From: JAGLOK01 sp023139005
Lineage (GTDB): Bacteria > Bacillota > Clostridia > Christensenellales > UMGS416
Reading direction: 5' to 3'
Length of the DNA: 48,110 nucleotides
NCBI GenBank assembly: GCA_030637745.1
Contig: DAOWFX010000119.1
Location: 1-48,110, forward strand
The translations under genes were made by a program, and so were the position numbers. Shown here in pieces: positions 43,559 through 48,110 of this stretch. How positions within the stretch are numbered: the stretch's first letter is position 1; each line of letters begins with the position of its first letter. The notes under the pieces were generated by a model. The model worked only from the letters and a program-made list of their open reading frames with translations, was not told the DNA's origin and did no database searches.

Positions 43559-45676
43559 ATGAAGGCTTTGAATAACAATAAGGGATCTGCATTAACTATG
43601 GTTTTACTAATCATGGTCATTATGACCGTCATGAGTATGGGTATCCTGTCAAATTCAGTAGAAAACTTGAAGCTTTCAGATACAATTGTAGAAAGTGAAA
43701 AGTCATATTATGCATCAGAAGATACTGCAACCATTGCAATTGCTACCATAAAAGACGAAGTTAGCAAATATTATATGACCATGCGTAATGCATCCAATTA
43801 CTCAGCATACCAAACGCTTTACAACAATTTCTTCACATACTTTTCAAATAGATTCACCGGTGTGAACTCAGTACTCATTACCCCCTATTTCTTGAGCAAT
43901 GAGCTCAAGGGAAACACGACCCTAGCTTGTACCATGGATACACCGACAATTCAAGATAGTGGTGTCATGGGCACATATTTCCACATCACATCTACCTCGA
44001 AAAGCAATAATGCACCCAGAACTGTATATGGTAGTTTATTTATTGAAGCGGCACCCATATTTTTTCAATATACCACCGCTCCTGAGAAATTGGATGATAT
44101 GTTGCTATTGAAAGATGATGTACAAATAGACAGAGAAAATAATGAAAATGCATTAACAGTCCTAGGTACTGCAAGAATTGGTGGTACAATTGATGATACA
44201 TCTGCATTTGGCTCAAGCAATACACTCATCAATGATGCAACTGTTGAAGAAGATCTTACATGGCAACTATTTTATAATCAGTTTGATAAAAGCATCGTAA
44301 ATCCAGCAATACCACCTATTGTTTATCCAAGAAACCCAGATCCTGGTGGCGGCCTCATTAGAGCGGATAATAAGTACTCGTTTAATAATGACAAAACGAT
44401 CAATAAAGCAAGTAAAAAAATCAACAATAAAAACATTTACTGTAATGGTGATCTGGTCATCAATATCGGTATACTCAATAGATGCAATGTCTATGCTACA
44501 GGTAATATCACTATTAACGCATCAGGACATAGTAATGGCAACTCAAAGCCAAAAGAATTTTCTCAAAATAATATATATGCAGAAGGTGACCTTATCCTTA
44601 ATGTCGTTGAATTTGATCTAAAAAATGGCAATGGCAACGGTAGAGGTTCAAGCAGTAACCAATACTTCTACGCTGGCGGAAATATGTCCATCAACGTTGG
44701 TGATACCAACAGGGCAGGATTAATACAATATGTTCGTGCATCCGCAGTAGGAAATATCGATATCAATACAGTGTCATCTTCCTCGTCGGATTATATTACA
44801 GAGTCTCAATTCTATGCAGAAGGCGCTATTACAACAGCCAGTTCTTCTTGGCTATCAGGTCCTAGGATTGACAATGTATCCAACTCTACTTTTGAAACGT
44901 TAAATGGAACCATTGTTTTGTGTACTACTAATATGGACAGCTACAACAAAGTCAGAAGTGGTGCCAATTTATACCTTGCAAACAAAGGGACTAACAATTC
45001 TGCATTCTTTGCAGATGGCACAATGACCTACAATTCAGATAGTTTCACAAGCTTCTGGGATATTCTCTTTGGCCACTCTAGGATTTCATCCAACTCAATC
45101 TTCTGTGCTCAAAATGACCTGTCTATCACTAATGCAACCTTTAACCAATGTCACTTCTACACAGGTGATGAAATGAATATATTCATATCCTCAGGATCTG
45201 CAATTCGCAACAGTATTATGTATGCAGAAGATGATGTATTATTCTCCAATGAATGGAATATCATCGCAGATACAATGGAATCAACACTCATCTATAGCAA
45301 TAGTGACTTCAAGTACAGTGGTCGCGGTTCTGATATTGCATTCTTTGGATCGAATATTGCAGAGCCTGTAGGTATTCAAGTAATGAGCACCGGTAATCTT
45401 TATTCATATGAAGGTGATGATAGTGATTCAAATGGTTTTTGGGACTTTATCAACAGACCTGACCTAGATTTGTTGCGATTTGGAGATGAGAATCCAAATA
45501 ACAATAACGATAGCATGAACATTGATGTGATACACAATAATATTGGAAATACGAACACAACTTTGGGCATTCTTGCAGATGCATTGTACAATGTTGGATT
45601 TGAGCATTCTTTACCGGAGCCAATTATCGTACTCCCCTTTTATACAGAAGTCTTTATAGAAGAAACATACAGTTAA
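43559..45676 (+). CDS. Giant PilX/GspK-like minor pilin with beta-helix-like passenger, copy 2
   Basis: A 705-residue paralogue of the preceding gene, colinear with it over the whole length. Leader MKALNNNKG, mature start SALTMVLLIMVIMTVMSMG, again without Glu5. The shared blocks include SEKSYYASEDTATIA, FQYTTAPEKLDDMLL (versus FQYTTAPIHSDDMLI), and the repeat pattern Y-A-x-G-[DN]-[IL] (VYATGNITI, IYAEGDLIL, FYAGGNMSI, FYTGDEMNI). Differences concentrate in a Gly/Asn/Pro-rich insert (about residues 270-300) and at the repeat loops, as expected for a surface-exposed, diversifying protein. The start at 43559 is chosen over a TTG 15 bases upstream because it gives a normal leader; the ribosome binding site is weak. 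Confidence 0.8.
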   Translation: MKALNNNKGSALTMVLLIMVIMTVMSMGILSNSVENLKLSDTIVESEKSYYASEDTATIAIATIKDEVSKYYMTMRNASNYSAYQTLYNNFFTYFSNRFTGVNSVLITPYFLSNELKGNTTLACTMDTPTIQDSGVMGTYFHITSTSKSNNAPRTVYGSLFIEAAPIFFQYTTAPEKLDDMLLLKDDVQIDRENNENALTVLGTARIGGTIDDTSAFGSSNTLINDATVEEDLTWQLFYNQFDKSIVNPAIPPIVYPRNPDPGGGLIRADNKYSFNNDKTINKASKKINNKNIYCNGDLVINIGILNRCNVYATGNITINASGHSNGNSKPKEFSQNNIYAEGDLILNVVEFDLKNGNGNGRGSSSNQYFYAGGNMSINVGDTNRAGLIQYVRASAVGNIDINTVSSSSSDYITESQFYAEGAITTASSSWLSGPRIDNVSNSTFETLNGTIVLCTTNMDSYNKVRSGANLYLANKGTNNSAFFADGTMTYNSDSFTSFWDILFGHSRISSNSIFCAQNDLSITNATFNQCHFYTGDEMNIFISSGSAIRNSIMYAEDDVLFSNEWNIIADTMESTLIYSNSDFKYSGRGSDIAFFGSNIAEPVGIQVMSTGNLYSYEGDDSDSNGFWDFINRPDLDLLRFGDENPNNNNDSMNIDVIHNNIGNTNTTLGILADALYNVGFEHSLPEPIIVLPFYTEVFIEETYS

Positions 45677-45745
45677 AAAACAAGTTGATTTATACTAGAG
45701 TATTATATATCATAAAACTATAATATATTACTAAGAGGATACAGT

Positions 45746-46771
45746 ATGGCATTAAAGCAAAAGAAAATAATTGGCATAGATGTAGGCAATAAAACTATGC
45801 AAATGGTTGTTTCAAACGGTGCTGGCAAAATAAAAAGAGCAATCTCTTATGAATTGCCGGATGGTGTCATCGCAAAGATGCGTGTTGATACACCGGAGTT
45901 ATTTATTAAAGCAATCAAAACAGCAAAGAAACTAGGACACATTTCAGGAGACAAGGGCATCCTCACCCTGGGAGGCACAGAAGTCATTATCCGCCATCTA
46001 TTATTACCCTTGATGGATGATGCTCAGATTTATGAAAATGTAAAAAACGAAATTTCCTCTTATTTGCCTGTTGATGTCGAGAACTTCTCAGTTGACTATA
46101 GTATACAAGAAGAGATCATACTCGAAAACGTCAATCAGATCAAGGTGATTGTTGTTGCAATACCAAAAGAACCCCTTGCAACCTATATGGAGTGTTTCAA
46201 AAAGGCAGGTATACGGATTGTATCTATTGATATAACCGAGAATTCAGAAGAGAAAATCGTTAGATACTTGCTCCCAACTTTTGATGAACCTCCCGTTAAT
46301 TTTGGCATCATCGATATTGGTGCAGAAACAACCAATATCACAACATATCTGGATGGACGTTTCTTTGTCAATAAAGTTGCAAATATCGGCGGTGCCGCAC
46401 TCACCAACAACTTAGCTGCTACTCTAGATGTTGATACATTAGCCGCTGAAACATCAAAGCTAGGTGAAAACTTCTTTGAGTCAACTGCTTCCACCAGAGC
46501 GATTGTAACGGATTTTGCAGACGAGATTATTTTTGAATCTTCACGTGTGTTTGACTACTTCAAGAGCCGCAATCAACTAAGTATAGAAAGAGTATTCCTT
46601 TGCGGTGGTGGATCAGTGCTTGAAGGGCTCACAGAGTATCTTCAGAGCAATATCAATATTGAAGTATCAACTTTCGAAGAAATTATGGCGCCTATGTTTC
46701 TAAAACGTCCGATTATTCCAAATTGCGCTACATATACAGCAGCAGTCGGCGCTACATTTAGGGAGGTGTAA
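45746..46771 (+). CDS. pilM: Type IV pilus assembly protein PilM
   Basis: A 341-residue actin/FtsA-like ATPase that nucleates the alignment subcomplex on the cytoplasmic side. The phosphate loops are IIGIDVGNKTMQMVV at the start and FGIIDIGAETTNITTYLDG in the middle, and VFLCGGGSVLEGLTEYL supplies the third ATP-binding block. It binds the N-terminus of PilN. AGAGGA precedes the ATG; its TAA shares a base with the ATG of pilN, so the two are coupled. Confidence 0.95.
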   Translation: MALKQKKIIGIDVGNKTMQMVVSNGAGKIKRAISYELPDGVIAKMRVDTPELFIKAIKTAKKLGHISGDKGILTLGGTEVIIRHLLLPLMDDAQIYENVKNEISSYLPVDVENFSVDYSIQEEIILENVNQIKVIVVAIPKEPLATYMECFKKAGIRIVSIDITENSEEKIVRYLLPTFDEPPVNFGIIDIGAETTNITTYLDGRFFVNKVANIGGAALTNNLAATLDVDTLAAETSKLGENFFESTASTRAIVTDFADEIIFESSRVFDYFKSRNQLSIERVFLCGGGSVLEGLTEYLQSNINIEVSTFEEIMAPMFLKRPIIPNCATYTAAVGATFREV

Positions 46772-47385
46772 TGATGAAGAGAGATTTAAATCTAATACCA
46801 AAAACAGAATCATCTCCAGTATTCACCAAGTATGTGCTTCCCATCTTGTTGCTTCTAGTTTTATATGCATCTACTGCATACCTTGCATGGAGCATTCCTT
46901 CTGAAAGTCTTCACAACAAGCAAACAGAAGACGCTGCACTTTCACAAAAAGTTGATGACCTTGCCTATGTGGAAGTTGAGTATCAAAGCTTACGCGCACA
47001 GATTAGTGCAATTGAAGCCAAGCAACAAACCATTATGCAAACCACAAGCACCTCCAATGCTGCATTGAACATTCTTCAGCTAATAGAAACTGCAAGTCCT
47101 GTGGCTATGGTCATAACAACAGCGGAGCTAGAAAGCGATGGAATGGTTATTACTGGATATGCTCCGGATAATGTAACAATCGCAGAATTTGTAGTCAATT
47201 TAAGAGCAATGGAGAGATTCTCAATTATCAATATCATCATCACACAACCACAAGATGTGAGTTTTGAAGAACAGCAGGCTGCACAACTCGCAGGAGAAGC
47301 GATTCCGGAACTTAGATCATTTTCTTTATCGGTGTCCTATAGCATAGAAGATACAAGGATGGAAGAAGAAGGTGGTCAACAATGA
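46771..47385 (+). CDS. pilN: Type IV pilus assembly protein PilN
   Basis: A 204-residue bitopic membrane protein. The short cytoplasmic N-terminus MMKRDLNLIPKTE contains the PilM-binding motif ([I/L]-N-L-[L/I]-P); one membrane helix (about residues 21-42) is followed by a coiled coil (about 50-90) and a ferredoxin-like domain. GGAGG lies upstream within pilM, so either of two adjacent ATGs could be used. It forms a heterodimer with PilO. Confidence 0.92.
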   Translation: MMKRDLNLIPKTESSPVFTKYVLPILLLLVLYASTAYLAWSIPSESLHNKQTEDAALSQKVDDLAYVEVEYQSLRAQISAIEAKQQTIMQTTSTSNAALNILQLIETASPVAMVITTAELESDGMVITGYAPDNVTIAEFVVNLRAMERFSIINIIITQPQDVSFEEQQAAQLAGEAIPELRSFSLSVSYSIEDTRMEEEGGQQ

Positions 47386-48110
47386 AAAAACTAAGCACAA
47401 AAGAAATTTTATTATTGGTTCTACTCGTCTTCCTCGTTTCCGGCGCTCTGTACTATACATATTATTATCGCCCGTATCAAGATAAAATGCTTGAACTTGA
47501 TGTAAGTATTATTAAGAACACACAGCGATTGATTACTTTGCAAAATCAACAACAATCTATTATTGAAGATACTGCGCGGTTAAACAATGAACTACTCGGT
47601 ATTGAAGATGAGTTGCTAGATATTCCAGTAGGTGTTGATGAACCCAGAATACTGGTATTTATTGAAGAATCCATTACGGATTTAGCGAATTCAACTGTTA
47701 TCCGATTCTCTCCTGAGGTTACTCGAACTGAATACTTCCAGATTAATGAAGTGCTAATTTCTTATAAAACTAATTATGAGAATCTAAAGATTATTCTTGA
47801 TAAATTTGAGAATGCTCCCTTTAGAAACAGAGTCCTGTCAATGAATGCAAGCTATAGTGAAACATCAGATACACTAGGTCCTCAAATGCTACCGGGAAGC
47901 GACCCTGTAGGTGATATTCTAGCAGGAGATACGCCATCTGAAGTCCCTCTACAAGAAAGTGAAGAGGATACCTACTATCTTCATGTGGAAATGTTGGTTG
48001 AATGTTTCACCCTTCCGGGAATTGTTGAGCGCAATGATTATCCATTCATGGATGGTCCCTATCAGAATGATAACCTGTTTGTAAGAACAGTAGATCCAGC
48101 TCCAACTCCA
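47382..48110 (+). CDS. pilO: Type IV pilus assembly protein PilO (cut by window end)
   Basis: The first 243 codons are in the window; the frame is still open at the last base. Short cytoplasmic start MKKLSTKEILLLVLLVFLVSG with a membrane helix (about residues 8-28), then a coiled coil (about 35-75) and part of a ferredoxin-like domain (SYKTNYENLKIILDKFENAPF is the usual PilO block). Its ATG overlaps the TGA of pilN (ATGA), which supports coupled translation. An acidic linker (GSDPVGDILAGDTPSEVP) within the domain looks longer than usual. Confidence 0.9.
   Translation, partial: MKKLSTKEILLLVLLVFLVSGALYYTYYYRPYQDKMLELDVSIIKNTQRLITLQNQQQSIIEDTARLNNELLGIEDELLDIPVGVDEPRILVFIEESITDLANSTVIRFSPEVTRTEYFQINEVLISYKTNYENLKIILDKFENAPFRNRVLSMNASYSETSDTLGPQMLPGSDPVGDILAGDTPSEVPLQESEEDTYYLHVEMLVECFTLPGIVERNDYPFMDGPYQNDNLFVRTVDPAPTP

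Overview
The window is low-GC DNA from a Gram-positive anaerobe, most likely a member of the Clostridia. The basis is its AT-rich intergenic DNA, frequent AGGAGG-type ribosome binding sites, V/A-type ATP synthase operon, Gram-positive-style lipoproteins and LiaF-like membrane protein, and type IV pilus operon without any outer-membrane secretin in view. I cannot fix the genus from the sequence alone.

Layout. (1) 1-1.6 kb: the tail of a sugar isomerase/epimerase, then a divergent-end pair encoding an Fpg/Nei-like DNA glycosylase and a GNAT acetyltransferase. (2) 1.85-10.4 kb, minus strand: a complete nine-gene V/A-type ATP synthase operon (order G/H-I-K-E-C-F-A-B-D) whose proteolipid carries the Na+ ligand set of the Enterococcus hirae enzyme. 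(3) 10.5-13.4 kb, minus: upp, rpiB, a LiaF-like membrane protein and lgt. (4) 13.6-14.6 kb: two overlapping small genes, the first with a DUF7662-like plus SHOCT-like build.

(5) 15-31.8 kb looks like an accessory island. It lies on the 3' side of a tRNA-Ala(GGC) gene (31831-31907), and a copy of that tRNA's last ~20 bases (18 of 20 identical, same orientation) sits at 15002-15021. Between them are a TetR-ABC exporter operon, an HTH regulator plus transmembrane Ser/Thr kinase followed by secreted/membrane proteins, decayed IS1182-like and IS6-like elements, and a LacI-controlled sugar operon (binding protein, two permeases, GH130 phosphorylase, DUF1861 protein, GH32 fructosidase). No integrase was seen.

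(6) 32-34.4 kb: a lipoprotein of unknown role and a pyrimidine-nucleoside phosphorylase that converge. (7) 34.5-48.1 kb, plus strand: a type IV pilus operon, pilB-pilT-pilC-pilA-pilD, four minor pilin-like genes, then pilM-pilN-pilO (pilO cut by the window end). The most unusual part is a tandem pair of about 700-residue PilX-like proteins. Each has a prepilin-like hydrophobic N-terminus without Glu5, followed by a long repeat passenger that reads like a beta-helix; they are candidate pilus-tip proteins.

Many short regulatory sites could be read directly: near-consensus promoters upstream of the solute-binding-protein gene, tRNA-Ala, rpiB and pilA; intrinsic terminators behind most operons; and paired operator-like repeats in the lacI/sugar-operon intergenic region.
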